Source: CAVVYV01 sp963752585 (GTDB lineage: Bacteria; Actinomycetota; Thermoleophilia; Solirubrobacterales; 70-9). From it: a DNA stretch of 64,000 bases. The notes beneath the pieces are model-generated. The model saw only the letters and a program-made list of their open reading frames with translations, searched no databases and had not been told where the DNA came from. How positions within the stretch are numbered: the first letter of the stretch is position 1; each line of letters opens with the position of its first letter. The stretch spans positions 620,001 through 684,000 of the forward strand of contig CAVVYV010000008.1 of the NCBI GenBank assembly GCA_963752585.1. The letters are read 5' to 3'. The translations under genes were made by a program, and so were the position numbers. Below are positions 26,032-35,000 of the stretch, piece after piece.

Positions 26032-26963
26032 CTAGACGGAGCTCACGGCGTGGGACGGCGAGGTCGCCGATCCGCACCTCCTCGAATCCGATTCCAGCGG
26101 GCGCCTCGACCCTGTCCGGGTGGAGCAGATGGGCGAGCAGCTCGGTGCCCTCGACCAGCCTCGGGCCCGGTCGCGAGAAGGAGGAGGCGGCGTCCACCGC
26201 CCAGACTCGCCGCGGCTCGGCGGCGGGCGAGCTCGCGTGGCTTGCTCCTGCACCTCCTCGACCGCCCGCTGGGCATCCCAGCCGCAGGGCATCGCCACCA
26301 CCACCTCCGGCCGGGCGGCCGCCAGCTCCTCCCAGCCGGCGGTGCGCGACTTCGTCCCCGCCTTGCCGAGGGCGTCCTCGCCGCCCGCGCTCTCGATCAT
26401 CTCCGGCACCCAGTGGCCGCCGATGAACGGCGGGTCGAGCCATTCGAGCGCCAGCACCCGGGGCCGGGGGGCGCCGGCGACCGCCTCGCGGACCGCCGTC
26501 AAGGCGGGACTCGAGCCGCGCGCGAAGCTCGGCCGCCTCCTCGGCGGCGCCCGCGGCATCGCCCAGCCGGCTGACGTCGGCGAGCACCTCGGCGAGCCGC
26601 TCGGGGTCGAGCGAGATCACCGCCGGGCGGGTGGGGAGGCGCTCGGCGACCGCGACCACGTCGTCGTAGGAGACCGCGCAGACCTCGCAGACCGCCTGGG
26701 TGACGATCAGGTCCACCTCGAGCTCGCTCAGGGCCGCCTCGTCGAGCTCGTAGAGATGGCGGCCCTCGCCGGTGCGCTCCCGCACCGCGGCGTCGATCTC
26801 CCGCGCCGAGAGACCCTCGGGGATGACGCTGCGGGTGAGCCGAGCGGCGGGAGGCCGCCTCCGGAGGGAAGTCGCACTCGTGGGTGACGCCGACGACCTG
26901 CTCGCCGAGCCCGAGGGCGAACAGCATCTCGGTGGCCGAAGGGACTAGGCTCGCGATTCGCAC
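26032..26963 (-). CDS. BtuF-like cobalamin/Fe-siderophore-binding periplasmic-binding-fold protein (frameshifted)
   Basis: From GTG 26963 the product starts RIASLVPSATEMLFALGLGEQVVGVTHECDFPPEA, the usual opening of the BtuF/FhuD fold, then LSELEVDLIVTQAVCEVCAVSYDDV, and in another frame VLALEWLDPPFIGGHWVPEMI and GGEDALG. At least three shifts (near 26845, 26515 and 26250). No signal peptide is seen, so a cytoplasmic role or unusual export is implied; the same is common for cobalamin-binding proteins annotated without an ABC partner. No permease or ATPase is nearby. Confidence 0.82.
26946..26951 (+). promoter_or_regulatory. Candidate -10 box of the carbinolamine dehydratase gene
   Basis: TAGGCT lies 21 nt before ATG 26973, inside the first codons of the divergent BtuF-like gene; only 9 bp separate the two start codons. 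Confidence 0.35.
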
Positions 26964-26972
26964 CCTTCGAAT

Positions 26973-27251
26973 ATGGCACTTCTTAGCGACGAGGAGATCA
27001 AGAGCAGGCTCGGCGAGCTCAGCGGCTGGCGCCAGCGCGGCGAGTTCATCGTCAAGAGCTTCGACCGCGGAGATTTCGTCGGCTCGGTCAAGTTCGTCGA
27101 CTCCCTGGTCGGCCCGGCCGAGGAGATGAACCATCACCCCGACATCGCGATCTCCTGGAGCCAGGTCGAGGTCGCGATCTCGACCCACGCCGAGGGCGGC
27201 CTCACCGAGAACGACTTCGAGCTGGCGAAGAAGGTCGAGGAGCTGGCCTAG
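26973..27251 (+). CDS. Pterin-4a-carbinolamine dehydratase
   Basis: The intact 92-residue protein carries the family signature EEMNHHPDIAISWSQVEVAISTHAEGGLTENDF: two adjacent His, then PD, W and a further His as in PCD/DCoH active sites. It dehydrates 4a-hydroxytetrahydropterin or acts in related pterin chemistry. Length is normal. It is divergent from the BtuF-like gene with 9 bp between the start codons. No aromatic amino-acid hydroxylase is visible in the window. Confidence 0.93.
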   Translation: MALLSDEEIKSRLGELSGWRQRGEFIVKSFDRGDFVGSVKFVDSLVGPAEEMNHHPDIAISWSQVEVAISTHAEGGLTENDFELAKKVEELA

Positions 27252-27308
27252 CGGCGACGCTTAACTCGCGGAGCCGTCAGGACTGCTGCTAGCCTTGGCC
27301 GGTCGCCG

Positions 27309-27401
27309 ATGAACGACGACGACCCCTCGAGTACTCGGCCCCAACCGGTAGGCACTGCTCCGGTCAGGGCCACTCAGCCTGAGATCGGCCGGCGAGCATG
27401 A
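27309..27401 (+). CDS. Short upstream ORF (30 aa) overlapping the CNNM gene start
   Basis: An ATG 13 nt after a TAGCCT box (27290-27295) opens a frame MNDDDPSSTRPQPVGTAPVR... of 30 codons whose TGA overlaps the ATG of the next gene (ATGA at 27398-27401). The downstream gene has little Shine-Dalgarno of its own, so the small ORF may couple translation. The peptide is Pro/Thr/Asp-rich with no known homology. Confidence 0.4.
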   Translation: MNDDDPSSTRPQPVGTAPVRATQPEIGRRA

Positions 27402-28694
27402 CGGCTCTCGCCCTCGCTGCCCTGCTCGTACTGATCGCCCTCAACGGCCTCTTCGTTGCGGCCGAGTTCGCGCTGGTCCGGTCGCGGCGGAGCAAGATCG
27501 AGCAGCTGGCCGCGGAGGGAAGCCGCGGCGCGACGCCGCACCCTGCACCAGCTCGACAACATCGACGAATACCTCTCCGCCTGCCAGGTCGGGATCACGA
27601 TGGCCTCGATCGGGATCGGCTTCCTCGGCGAGCCGGCAATCGCCGACCTGGTCGAGCCCGCCTTCGGTGGCCTCTCGCACGGAGTCGCCACCGCGATCTC
27701 GTTCGGGATCGCCTTCTTCCTCGCGACCTCGCTCCACATAACGGCGGAGAGCAGGTGCCGAAACTGGTGGCGATCAGCCGCGCCGAGCGTACCGCCGTGC
27801 AGGATCGCGCGTCCGCTCGACTGGTTTCGCAGCGCCACGGCTCCATTCACTCTTGGCTCTCACCGCGGTCTCCAACGCGATCCTTCGGATCGCTCGGGGT
27901 CAAGCCGGCGGAGCTGGAGGAGAAGCACACCTCCGAGGACCTGCAAGCTGCTGATCTCCCAGTCGGCGGTCGGCGGCGATCTCGACCCGGGCGAGGCGAC
28001 GATGCTCAGCGGCGTCTTCCACCTCCACGAGCAGGAGGCGAGGGAGATCATGACCCCGATCCCGGCGGTGGTCACCGTCGACTTCAACTCGCAACAGTCA
28101 CCGACGCCCTGAAGCTCTGCTGGTCCTCCGGGCACAACCGCCTGGTGGTCGTCGACGAGGGAAACGCAGACCGGGTCCGGGGGATCGTCCACGCGCTCCG
28201 GCTCGCACGGCTGCTGATGAGCGAGGGCGGCGACACGCCGATCGAGGAGGCGGTCCGCGAGGCCCTGATCGTCCCCGAGACCAAGCCGCTCGACGACCTG
28301 CTCACCGAGCTCCAGCGCCAGCGCTCCTCGATCGGGGTGGTGGTCGACGAGTACGGCCGCACGGTCGGCGTCGTCACCGTCGAGGACATCCTCGAGGAGG
28401 TCGTCGGGGAGATCGAGGACGAGACCGATCCACTGGCGGGCTCGCTCCGCCAGCTCATCCAACGGCGACTGGTACGTCCGCGGCCACGTCTCGCTCGGCG
28501 ACCTCTCGGACCGCGGGATCGAGCTGCCGGTCGACACCGATGCCTACAACTCGATCGGCGGCTACGTCTTCGGCGAGCTCGGCCGGCTGCCGAAGCGGGG
28601 CGACGTGATCAGCGCCGACGGCTTCGAGATCCGGGTCGAGTCCGTGCGCGAGAACCGGATCGACGCGGTTCGGATCCACCCAGCCGCCACCTAG
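27398..28694 (+). CDS. CNNM/CorC-type membrane protein (hemolysin family; at least five frameshifts)
   Basis: N-terminal DUF21 domain: LALAALLVLIALNGLFVAAEFALVRSRRSKIEQLA, then LDNIDEYLSACQVGITMASIGIGFLGEPA. A CBS pair follows (HEQEAREIMTPIPAVVTVD; GHNRLVVVDEGNADRVRGIVHALRL; SSIGVVVDEYGRTVGVVTVEDILEEVVGEI). The C-terminal CorC_HlyC domain reads YVRGHVSLGDLSDRGIELPVDTDAYNSIGGYVFGELGRLP. Such proteins are linked to Mg2+/Co2+ export. Breaks near 27530, 27760, 27810, 27945, 28095 and 28465 make this the most damaged gene in the window. Confidence 0.88.
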
Positions 28695-28787
28695 ACCGGC
28701 GTTAGCAGGGCTTTTCCCTTCCGTCCGTTTACGGCTCTAGCTTGCCCGCAATCGAGTCCGCCTGGGACTCGCCGCGAGGAGGCCACC

Positions 28788-29108
28788 ATGTGGGTCGTCC
28801 GGCTCAGCGACAAGCAGCTAGAGGTGGTGAGGGCGGTGCTCCGCTCGGAGGAGCATCGCGGGCCTGCCCTCGAGGGAGCGCTCGAGGCACTCGACCTCGC
28901 CCGCTGGGACGACCTCCCCGAGGCGCAGCTGCCCTGGACCGAGGTCGAGACCGAGGCCGACAAGCAGGGTATCTCCGAGGCCGACGTGATCTGGGATCGT
29001 TGCGGCCGCCATGAGGAGCCCGCCGTCCCCCCGATCCGCGCCCGCGCCCGGCGCTCGCAGCGCAAGGGCAAGGGCAAGGGCAAGGCGCCGGACAAGCGCG
29101 CGGCTTAG
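28788..29108 (+). CDS. Hypothetical protein with Lys/Gly-repeat tail
   Basis: The 106-residue product, with AGGAGG upstream of ATG 28788, has MWVVRLSDKQLEVVRAVLRSEEHRGPALEGALEALDLARWDD (helical) and ends in a basic tail RRSQRKGKGKGKAPDKRAA. It has no signal peptide or membrane helix. I recognise no family. The last 98 bp overlap the apparent start of the next gene in another frame, where the repeated GGCAAG codes Arg-Ala instead of Lys-Gly. Confidence 0.6.
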   Translation: MWVVRLSDKQLEVVRAVLRSEEHRGPALEGALEALDLARWDDLPEAQLPWTEVETEADKQGISEADVIWDRCGRHEEPAVPPIRARARRSQRKGKGKGKAPDKRAA

Positions 29109-29960
29109 CGCCGCCCTGCTGGGCGTCACGCTGGCCGCCCTCGCCGGCGTTGGATGCGGGTCGGACGCCTCCAGCCCCGGACCGCTTCGACTCCGCTCGG
29201 GCGTTCGAGCTGATCGAGCGGCAGGTCGCCTTCGGTCCCCGGCCCGCCGGCTCGGAGGCCTCGCAGGCGCTCGGTCGCCAGCTCCGCCGCGAGCTCCCCA
29301 ACTTCGAGGTCCAGCCGCTCGCCGGCGGACTCCTCAATCTGATCAGCGTGGTCCCCGGGGAGCGACCCGCGATCGTCGTCGGCGCCCACTACGACACCGA
29401 GGCGACGATCCCCGACTTCGTCGGCGCCAACGACGGGGCCGCCGGCACCGCCGCCGTCGTCGAGCTCGCCAAGGTCCTCCCGGGGTCGCTGCCGGAAGGC
29501 CATCGCGAGGTCCGCCTCGTCCTCTTCGACGGCGAGGAGGAGCCCGCGGGCTGTCCGGAGTCGCTCTTCCTGCAGTGCGCGCTGCGTGGCTCGAAGGCCT
29601 ACGTCGCCGCCCACCCGGGGGAGACCGGGGAGATGATCCTGCTCGACTACATCGCCAACAAGGGCCTCCAGATACCCACGGGAGCAGAACTCCGACCCGG
29701 AGCTCTGGTCGAGGCTCCGCGAGGCGGCCGCCGAGGTCGGCGCCGAGGGCTACTTCCCCGACGCCGAGCAGCCGCCGGTGATCGACGACCACACCCCCTT
29801 CATCCAGGCCGGGGTGCCGTCGATCGACCTGATCGACTTCTCCTATATCTATGCCGACACCGCCCAGGACACCGTCGACAAGCTCGATCCCTCGGCCCTC
29901 GACGCGGTCGGCGAGACCGTCGCCGAGCTGGTCATCCAGCTGAGCGAGCCGGCCAGATGA
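29011..29960 (+). CDS. M28-family zinc peptidase lipoprotein, glutaminyl-cyclase-like (one frameshift)
   Basis: After an Arg-rich n-region, a lipoprotein signal with LAGVGC leads to an M28 catalytic domain: VVGAHYDTEATIPDFVGANDGAAGTAAVVELA (first metal His and bridging Asp), LVLFDGEEEP (catalytic Glu pair), MILLDYI and IDDHTPFIQAGVPSIDLID (last His). The spacing resembles glutaminyl-peptide cyclotransferases and bacterial relatives. A shift near 29685 breaks it. ATG 29011 overlaps the previous gene by 98 bp; no later ATG/GTG keeps the signal sequence. Confidence 0.82.
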
Positions 29961-29969
29961 ATCACTCAT

Positions 29970-30795
29970 CTAGTAGCGGAAGAAGCCCTCGCCCGACTTG
30001 CGGCCGAGCTTGCCCTCAGCGGCGAGGCTGGTCAGGCGCCCAGGCGGACGGTGGTGCTCCTCGCCGCTGTCGGCGTAGAGCGCCTCCCCGATCGCGACCG
30101 CGACGTCGACCCCGACCAGGTCGATCAGGGCCAGCGGCCCCATCGGGTAGCCGGCTCCGAGGGTCATGCAGCGGTCGACCTCCTCCGCCTTCATCCCGGT
30201 CTGCTCCATCAGCCGCACCGCGTCGAAGAGGTAGGGGAAGAGCAGGCGGTTGACGACGTAGGCGGGCTCGTCCGGGACCTCGACCACCGTCTTCCCGAAG
30301 CTCTCGCACCACGCCCGCGCGCGGTGGGCGATTCCCTCGCGGGCGGCGCTCGGGACGCAGAGCTCGATCAGCTCCATCCTCACCACCGGGTTGAACGGGT
30401 GAAGCCCGAAGACGCGGTCGGGGTGGCCGCTGCGCGAGCCGAGCTCGGCGAGCGGCAGCGACGAGGTCGTCGTCGCCAGGTCCGCCTCGGGGGCGGTCTC
30501 GCCGAGGTCTTCAGCAGCTCGGCCTTCGGCTCGAGCTCCTCGGCGATCGCCTCGATCACCAGGTCGCATCGCTCCGAGGTCGGCCGCTCTCGGTGGTCAC
30601 CTTGATCCGCTTCGGGTCCGCGTCGTCGACCTTGGCGGAGAGCGAGGTCGCCCGCTCCTCCGCCCGCCAGGCGGAGGCATCGGAGCGGGCCAGCAGCATC
30701 ACCTGCGAGCTGGCGCTGGCGCAGGCGGCAAGCCCGCAGGCGATCGCGCCGCTCCCGGCGATCGCCGGCCGCTCGTATGTCTCGGCGCCCGCCAC
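29970..30795 (-). CDS. 3-hydroxyacyl-CoA (3-hydroxybutyryl-CoA) dehydrogenase (frameshifted)
   Basis: The N-terminus, from GTG 30795, has the NAD-binding AIAGSGAIACGLAA. After shifts near 30590 and 30510 come CDLVIEAIAEELEPKAELL, then the catalytic His region FGLHPFNPVVRMELIEL, and the C-terminal domain VVNRLLFPYLFDAVRLMEQTGM and GAGYPMGPLALIDLVGVDV. It oxidises L-3-hydroxyacyl-CoA with NAD in fatty-acid beta-oxidation or butyrate metabolism. The thiolase gene sits 0.8 kb away on the opposite strand. Confidence 0.88.
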
Positions 30796-30827
30796 CGGCC
30801 GGGGTGTCTATCACGCTCGGCTCCGGG

Positions 30828-31415
30828 CTAGCCGCCACCACCGCAGCCCCCGCCACCACCGCAGCCCCCGCCACCACAGCCACCGGCCCCTGCGTCACCA
30901 GTGGCGCAGCCTCCACCGGGGCCGCCTCCCCGAGCGTCACGCGAGCGAGCCCGAACGACTTCCTTACTTGTGACTCCCCAGGGCTCCTCGAGATCGAGCT
31001 GCTCATCCAGGCCCCAGAGGACCGACTCCGCCTCTTTCGAGGCTCGGGAGCGGTCCCATGCCCAGATCGTCTCGTAGCTCGACGGCGGCGAGCCTTCCAC
31101 GGCGTCCTCCGGGAAGTGGTCGAGGAAACGTCCATACGCCCGATCGCAGAAGTCGCGATATGAGGCGGTGTCGAGGATGAAGGCGTGCCAGGCGTAGTCC
31201 ACGGCGCGGGATGGCATCCCAAGGGGCTGGCGGCGGCGGTAGGCGCAGCAGATCAACCACTCGCGCAAGCCCTGCTCCACTGGCTCCCAGTCCACCTCGC
31301 CCTTTGTGTCACGCTCGAACTTGCGACGCAGATAGGCGGGGAACTCGAAGGCCATGATGAACTGCTCGGCCTTGCGAGCTCGACGGCGAGGGCGTGAGAG
31401 CGGGGGCAGCAACAC
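30828..31415 (-). CDS. Glycine-rich-domain protein with Cys/Gly4 tail
   Basis: The core reads LRRKFERDTKGEVDWEPVEQGLREWLICCAYR and AVDYAWHAFILDTASYRDFCDRAYGRFLDHFPEDA; the pattern D-x-x-WH-x-FIL-x-T-x-x-Y-x-x-FC is one I associate with a glycine-rich-domain family of actinobacteria. The last 25 residues are low complexity, Gly runs punctuated by Cys (CGGGGCGGGGGCGGGG). ATG 31415 is used; ATG 31355 (MAFEFPAYL) is an alternative. Function is unknown; WHxFI might bind metal, which is inference. Confidence 0.7.
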   Translation of the reverse strand: MLLPPLSRPRRRARKAEQFIMAFEFPAYLRRKFERDTKGEVDWEPVEQGLREWLICCAYRRRQPLGMPSRAVDYAWHAFILDTASYRDFCDRAYGRFLDHFPEDAVEGSPPSSYETIWAWDRSRASKEAESVLWGLDEQLDLEEPWGVTSKEVVRARSRDARGGGPGGGCATGDAGAGGCGGGGCGGGGGCGGGG

Positions 31416-31499
31416 GGTGGGGAGATGGTAGATCGAGCTTTGCGAACCGCTCGCGGAAGGCGATTTAGGGGTAATCTCGCGGCGAGAAGAAGGCCCTGG

Positions 31500-31526
31500 T
31501 TGACTCGCCAGTCAATCGGGTATGCT
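31500..31526 (+). promoter_or_regulatory. Thiolase promoter with embedded TetR-like operator
   Basis: TTGACT-CGCC-AGTCAA (31500-31515) is a perfect inverted repeat that overlaps a -35 (TTGACT); the -10 TATGCT is 15 bp on (31521-31526). The 19-bp word TGACTCGCCAGTCAATCGG recurs, two changes, before the acyl-CoA dehydrogenase gene. Confidence 0.6.
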
Positions 31527-31574
31527 CCGTTACGAGACTTGGTTTCATCAAAAAACTGACTCAGGAGGCAAGAC

Positions 31575-32762
31575 GTGGCTGAGAACGGGAACTTCCAGGG
31601 CCGTGAGGTCGTCATCGTCGAGGCGGCTCGGACGCCCGTCGGCCGCGGCCACGAGGAGAAGGGCTACTACAAGGACACCCATCCCTCGACCCTCCTGGCG
31701 AAGACCTATGCGACCGTAATCGAGCGTGCAGGGATCGATCCCTCCGAGGTCGAGGACGTGGTCGGCGGCTGTGTCCAGCAGTTCGGCGAGCAGGGGATCA
31801 ACATCGCGCGCAACGCCTGGCTCGAGGCCGGCCTTCCGGTCGAGACCCCCGCGACCACCGTCGACCGCCAGTGCGGCTCCGGCCAGCAGGCGGTCAACTT
31901 CGCCGCGGCGATGGTCGCCTCCGGCGTCCACGACGCGATGATCGGCGGCGGTGTCGAGCACATGGGCCACATCTCCTTCGCCGACTCCTACTCGGTGATG
32001 GAGGAGCACGGGATGGCCTTCTCGCCCGAGCTGATGAAGCGGTACAACCTCGTCCCGCAGGGCATCTCGGCCGAGATGATCGCCGACAAGTGGGAGATCC
32101 CCCGCTCGGAGCTCGACGAGATCGGCCTCCGCTCCCACACCCTCGCCCACCAGGCGACCGAGGAGGGGCGCTTCGAGCGCGAGATGATCCCGTGGAAGAG
32201 CAACGGCGACACCTACGTCACCGACCAGGGGATCCGCCCGCCGACTGAGGACAGCCTCGAGAAGCTCGCCTCGCTGAAGCCGGCGTTCAAGGAGGACGGC
32301 AAGATCACCGCGGGCAACTCCTCGCAGGTCTCCGACGGCGCCGCCGCGGTGCTGCTGATGACCCGCGAGAAGGCCGACGAGCTCGGCGTTAAGCCCCGGG
32401 CGAGGCTCGTCGACCAGACGACCGTCGGCGTCGATCCGGTGATCATGCTCACCGGGCCGATCCCCGCGACGAGGAAGATCCTCGATCGCAACGGGATGAA
32501 GATCGACGACATCGACCTGATCGAGATCAACGAGGCGTTCGCCTCGGTGGTCGCGGCCTGGCGGCGGGAGCTGGAGCCCGACATGGACCGGGTCAACGTG
32601 AACGGCGGCGCGATCGCGATCGGCCATCCGCTTGGCTCGACCGGCGCCCGGTTGATCACCACCCTCCTCCACGAGTTGGAGCGCTCCGACAAGGAGACGG
32701 GCCTGGTGACGATGTGCTGCGGCGGCGGGCTTGGTACCGGCACCCTGATCCAGCGGGTCTGA
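31575..32762 (+). CDS. Acetyl-CoA C-acyltransferase (thiolase)
   Basis: The intact 395-residue thiolase is of full family length. The nucleophilic Cys is C100 in TTVDRQCGSGQQA; NEAFA, AIAIGHPLGSTGAR (His) and MCCGGGLGTG (second Cys) complete the active site. It cleaves 3-ketoacyl-CoA in beta-oxidation or makes acetoacetyl-CoA. The start GTG 31575 has AGGAGG 6 nt upstream. Its promoter carries a palindromic operator shared with an acyl-CoA dehydrogenase, so fatty-acid-responsive control is likely. Confidence 0.95.
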   Translation: MAENGNFQGREVVIVEAARTPVGRGHEEKGYYKDTHPSTLLAKTYATVIERAGIDPSEVEDVVGGCVQQFGEQGINIARNAWLEAGLPVETPATTVDRQCGSGQQAVNFAAAMVASGVHDAMIGGGVEHMGHISFADSYSVMEEHGMAFSPELMKRYNLVPQGISAEMIADKWEIPRSELDEIGLRSHTLAHQATEEGRFEREMIPWKSNGDTYVTDQGIRPPTEDSLEKLASLKPAFKEDGKITAGNSSQVSDGAAAVLLMTREKADELGVKPRARLVDQTTVGVDPVIMLTGPIPATRKILDRNGMKIDDIDLIEINEAFASVVAAWRRELEPDMDRVNVNGGAIAIGHPLGSTGARLITTLLHELERSDKETGLVTMCCGGGLGTGTLIQRV

Positions 32763-33292
32763 GGCTCAAGCTCTTATTGGCGGTCGTGCCGGCGCTGATC
32801 CTGGCCCCGGCGGGCGCCGGCTGCGGCGGCGACGACTCCGGTGGCGATGACCGGGTGATGACCTCGGGACCGCTGGTGCCGAGCAAGCGCGACTACATCT
32901 CTCAGGCGGACGGGCTCTGCGCGTTCTATGAGAGCCGGGTCGAGGAGCTCGGGAGGGAGCGGTTCGGGCTGAACGCCAAGGACTTCAAGGTGCTGCCCTC
33001 GGGGCAGATCGTCTTCCGGCAGGGCCACCGCCCGAGCGACGCGGCGATCGAGGACTTCGTTCTCGGCACCGCGATCCCGAACCTTCGCGAGGAGCTGGAC
33101 GAGGTCAGGGCGATCACCCCTCCCACCGGGGACGAGGCCGAGGTCGCCGCGATCCACGACGCGGCGGCCCGGGCCGTCGATGGCCTCGAGGCGGACCCCG
33201 CCACCTTTGCCGACGATGCGGCGGTCCGGAGGCTGTTCGCGGACGCGAGGAGAACCGGCCGCCGTTACGGGCTCCGGGAGTGCGGGCTGTGA
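32759..33292 (+). CDS. Lipoprotein of unknown function
   Basis: The product has a lipoprotein signal LRLKLLLAVVPALILAPAGAGC followed by a Gly/Asp linker and a helical domain (RDYISQADGLCAFYESRVEELGRE, IPNLREELDEVRAITPPTGDEAEV, IHDAAARAVDGLEADPATF). The pattern resembles secreted proteins annotated as hypothetical across Solirubrobacterales. The start is uncertain: CTG 32759 overlaps the thiolase TGA as CTGA (like an ATGA coupling) and supplies the basic n-region; TTG 32777 is the alternative. Confidence 0.65.
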   Translation: MRLKLLLAVVPALILAPAGAGCGGDDSGGDDRVMTSGPLVPSKRDYISQADGLCAFYESRVEELGRERFGLNAKDFKVLPSGQIVFRQGHRPSDAAIEDFVLGTAIPNLREELDEVRAITPPTGDEAEVAAIHDAAARAVDGLEADPATFADDAAVRRLFADARRTGRRYGLRECGL

Positions 33293-33362
33293 GCCGAGCC
33301 CGTCCGGCCGGCGCTCACGCTCGCTCTCGGCGCCGCGGTGGAGCGCCGACGACCGGGAACTG

Positions 33363-33956
33363 ATGAGGGCGGACAAGGTCCTGCGGCGGCTGATGGAGGA
33401 GGGGGGGCCGATCGACCCGAAGATGGACCGGCGCGGCAGCCGGCCCAACCCATACGAGGCGCTGGCCCGAGCGATCGTCGGCCAGCAGCTCTCGACCAAG
33501 GCCGCCGCGTCGATCTGGAGCAAGCTGGTCGGCGCTGTTCGATGGCGGACTCCCGAGCCGAACGCGTTGCTTCGCCGTAGGCCCGCGACCCTGCGCAAGG
33601 CCGGGCTCTCGAATGCGAAGGTCGAGTTCCTCCGCGATCTCGCCAAGCGGGTCCGCGACGGGCGCCTGGACCTGAAGCGTCTGAGCAGGCTCCCCGACGA
33701 GGACATCGTCGCCGAGCTGATCGAGGTGAAGGGGATCGGGCGCTGGACCGCCGAGATGTTCCTGATCTTCCACCTCGGCCGCCGCGACGTCGTCTCGACC
33801 GGCGACCTCGGGATCCGGCGCGCGGTCCAGATCGCCTACGGGATGGAGGAGATGCCGGGGCCCGAGGAGCTCGAGAAGCTCGCCGAGCCGTGGCGCCCGC
33901 ACCGGACGCTCGCCTGCCTCTATCTCTGGCGCTCGCTCGCCAACACCCCCGGGTAG
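33363..33956 (+). CDS. DNA-3-methyladenine glycosylase II-like (AlkA/HhH-GPD family)
   Basis: Base-excision glycosylase of the HhH-GPD superfamily. Motifs: YEALARAIVGQQLSTKAA, the helix-hairpin-helix ELIEVKGIGRWTAEMFLIFHL and the catalytic Asp in VVSTGDLGIRRAV; the C-terminal RPHRTLACLYLWRSL is also typical. About 197 residues, like short bacterial AlkA homologs. A stretch near 33540-33590 aligns less well and might hide two compensating indels. Its TAG is part of the -10 box of the next gene. Confidence 0.88.
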   Translation: MRADKVLRRLMEEGGPIDPKMDRRGSRPNPYEALARAIVGQQLSTKAAASIWSKLVGAVRWRTPEPNALLRRRPATLRKAGLSNAKVEFLRDLAKRVRDGRLDLKRLSRLPDEDIVAELIEVKGIGRWTAEMFLIFHLGRRDVVSTGDLGIRRAVQIAYGMEEMPGPEELEKLAEPWRPHRTLACLYLWRSLANTPG

Positions 33957-33959
33957 GGT
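33954..33959 (+). promoter_or_regulatory. -10 box of leaderless LLM oxidoreductase gene
   Basis: TAGGGT, containing the glycosylase stop codon, lies exactly 6 nt before ATG 33966. Confidence 0.45.
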
Positions 33960-33965
33960 CCGGCG

Positions 33966-35000
33966 ATGGCCGCGCTCGACCGTATCTCGATCGCCGCGAT
34001 CGGCGACACGACCGATGATCTGGCCGAGCAGGCGCGGATCGCGGAGGCGGCGGGGATCGACTGCATCTGGACGCCGGAGCTCTTCCGTAGCTCGGTCACC
34101 CAGGCGACCTGGCTGGCGGCGAACACCAAGCGGGTCGGGATCGGCACCGGGATCGCCTGGGCGTTCACCCGCAGCGCATTCATCCTTGCGGTCACCGCGC
34201 TCGACATCGACGAGGTCTCCGGCGGGCGCTTCCGGCTCGGACTCGGCGCCGGGGTGAAGCGGCTGAACGAGACCTGGCATGCGGTCGAGTACGGGAAGCC
34301 GGCGCCGCACCTGCGCGAGACGATCGAGGCGACCCGGCTGATCATGGAGAAGGCATCGAGCGGTGAGCCGATCCGCTATCAGGGCTCCTACCAGGACCTC
34401 GACATCAAGGGATGGGTCCGCCCGCACCGGGCGGTTCGCGAGCGGGTCCCGATCTACACCGCCGCGATGCAGGAAGGGATGTGCCGGATGGCGGGCGACG
34501 TCGCCGATGGCCTGATCGGCCACCCAATGTGCCCGCCGCGGTGGCTCGACGAGGTGATGATCCCCAGCTTCGAGAAGGGCCTGGCGCGCTCGGGCAGGCA
34601 GCGTTCCGATCTCGACTTCATCCCGACGGTCTGCTGCGCGATCGACGACGACGAGGGGCGGGCGCTCGATGCCGCTCGGCGGACGGTCGCCTTCTACGCG
34701 ACCGTTCGGACCTACCGGCCGCTCTGGGAGATGCACGGCTTCGAGGAAGCCGCGGCCGCGGCGGGCGACGCCTTCCGCAAGGGAGACCTGGCGGCTGTCC
34801 CGGATGCGATCCCGGACGAGATGGTCGAGGCCTACACCGCCGCGGGGCCTCTCGACAAGGTTCGCGCCCGGGTCGCCGAGGCTGCCGAGCGCGGCGACGG
34901 AGTCTGGCTCACGCCCGCGACCTACTTCATCCCGCCGGAGCAGATCGGCGAGTACCAGCGGAAGATCATCGAGGCCTTCGGCCCCGGCTCGCCGGGCTAG
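33966..35000 (+). CDS. LLM class (F420-dependent type) oxidoreductase
   Basis: The intact 344-residue TIM-barrel protein has luciferase-like motifs: IAEAAGIDCIWTPELF, KRVGIGTGIAWAFTRSAFILAVTALDIDEVSGGRFRLGLGAG and the ADGLIGHP segment. In actinobacteria such proteins use reduced F420 or FMN. The ALDIDEVSGGRFRLGLGAG block is the standard LLM signature. The substrate is unknown. It is convergent with the MBL hydrolase; their ends overlap by 4 bp. Confidence 0.92.
   Translation: MAALDRISIAAIGDTTDDLAEQARIAEAAGIDCIWTPELFRSSVTQATWLAANTKRVGIGTGIAWAFTRSAFILAVTALDIDEVSGGRFRLGLGAGVKRLNETWHAVEYGKPAPHLRETIEATRLIMEKASSGEPIRYQGSYQDLDIKGWVRPHRAVRERVPIYTAAMQEGMCRMAGDVADGLIGHPMCPPRWLDEVMIPSFEKGLARSGRQRSDLDFIPTVCCAIDDDEGRALDAARRTVAFYATVRTYRPLWEMHGFEEAAAAAGDAFRKGDLAAVPDAIPDEMVEAYTAAGPLDKVRARVAEAAERGDGVWLTPATYFIPPEQIGEYQRKIIEAFGPGSPG

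Noticed and set aside
394..28694. Frameshifted genes as pseudogenes or as programmed +1 frameshifting
   Set aside because: Essential genes are hit, breaks occur at unrelated sequences without a shared slippery site or stimulator, and downstream frames keep full conservation. Sequence error explains this better.
30830..30900. Short-period repeats resembling a CRISPR or satellite array
   Set aside because: They are Gly/Cys codon repeats at the end of the glycine-rich-domain gene, in frame, with no spacer structure. The 41430-41520 repeats are likewise Gly/Ser codons.
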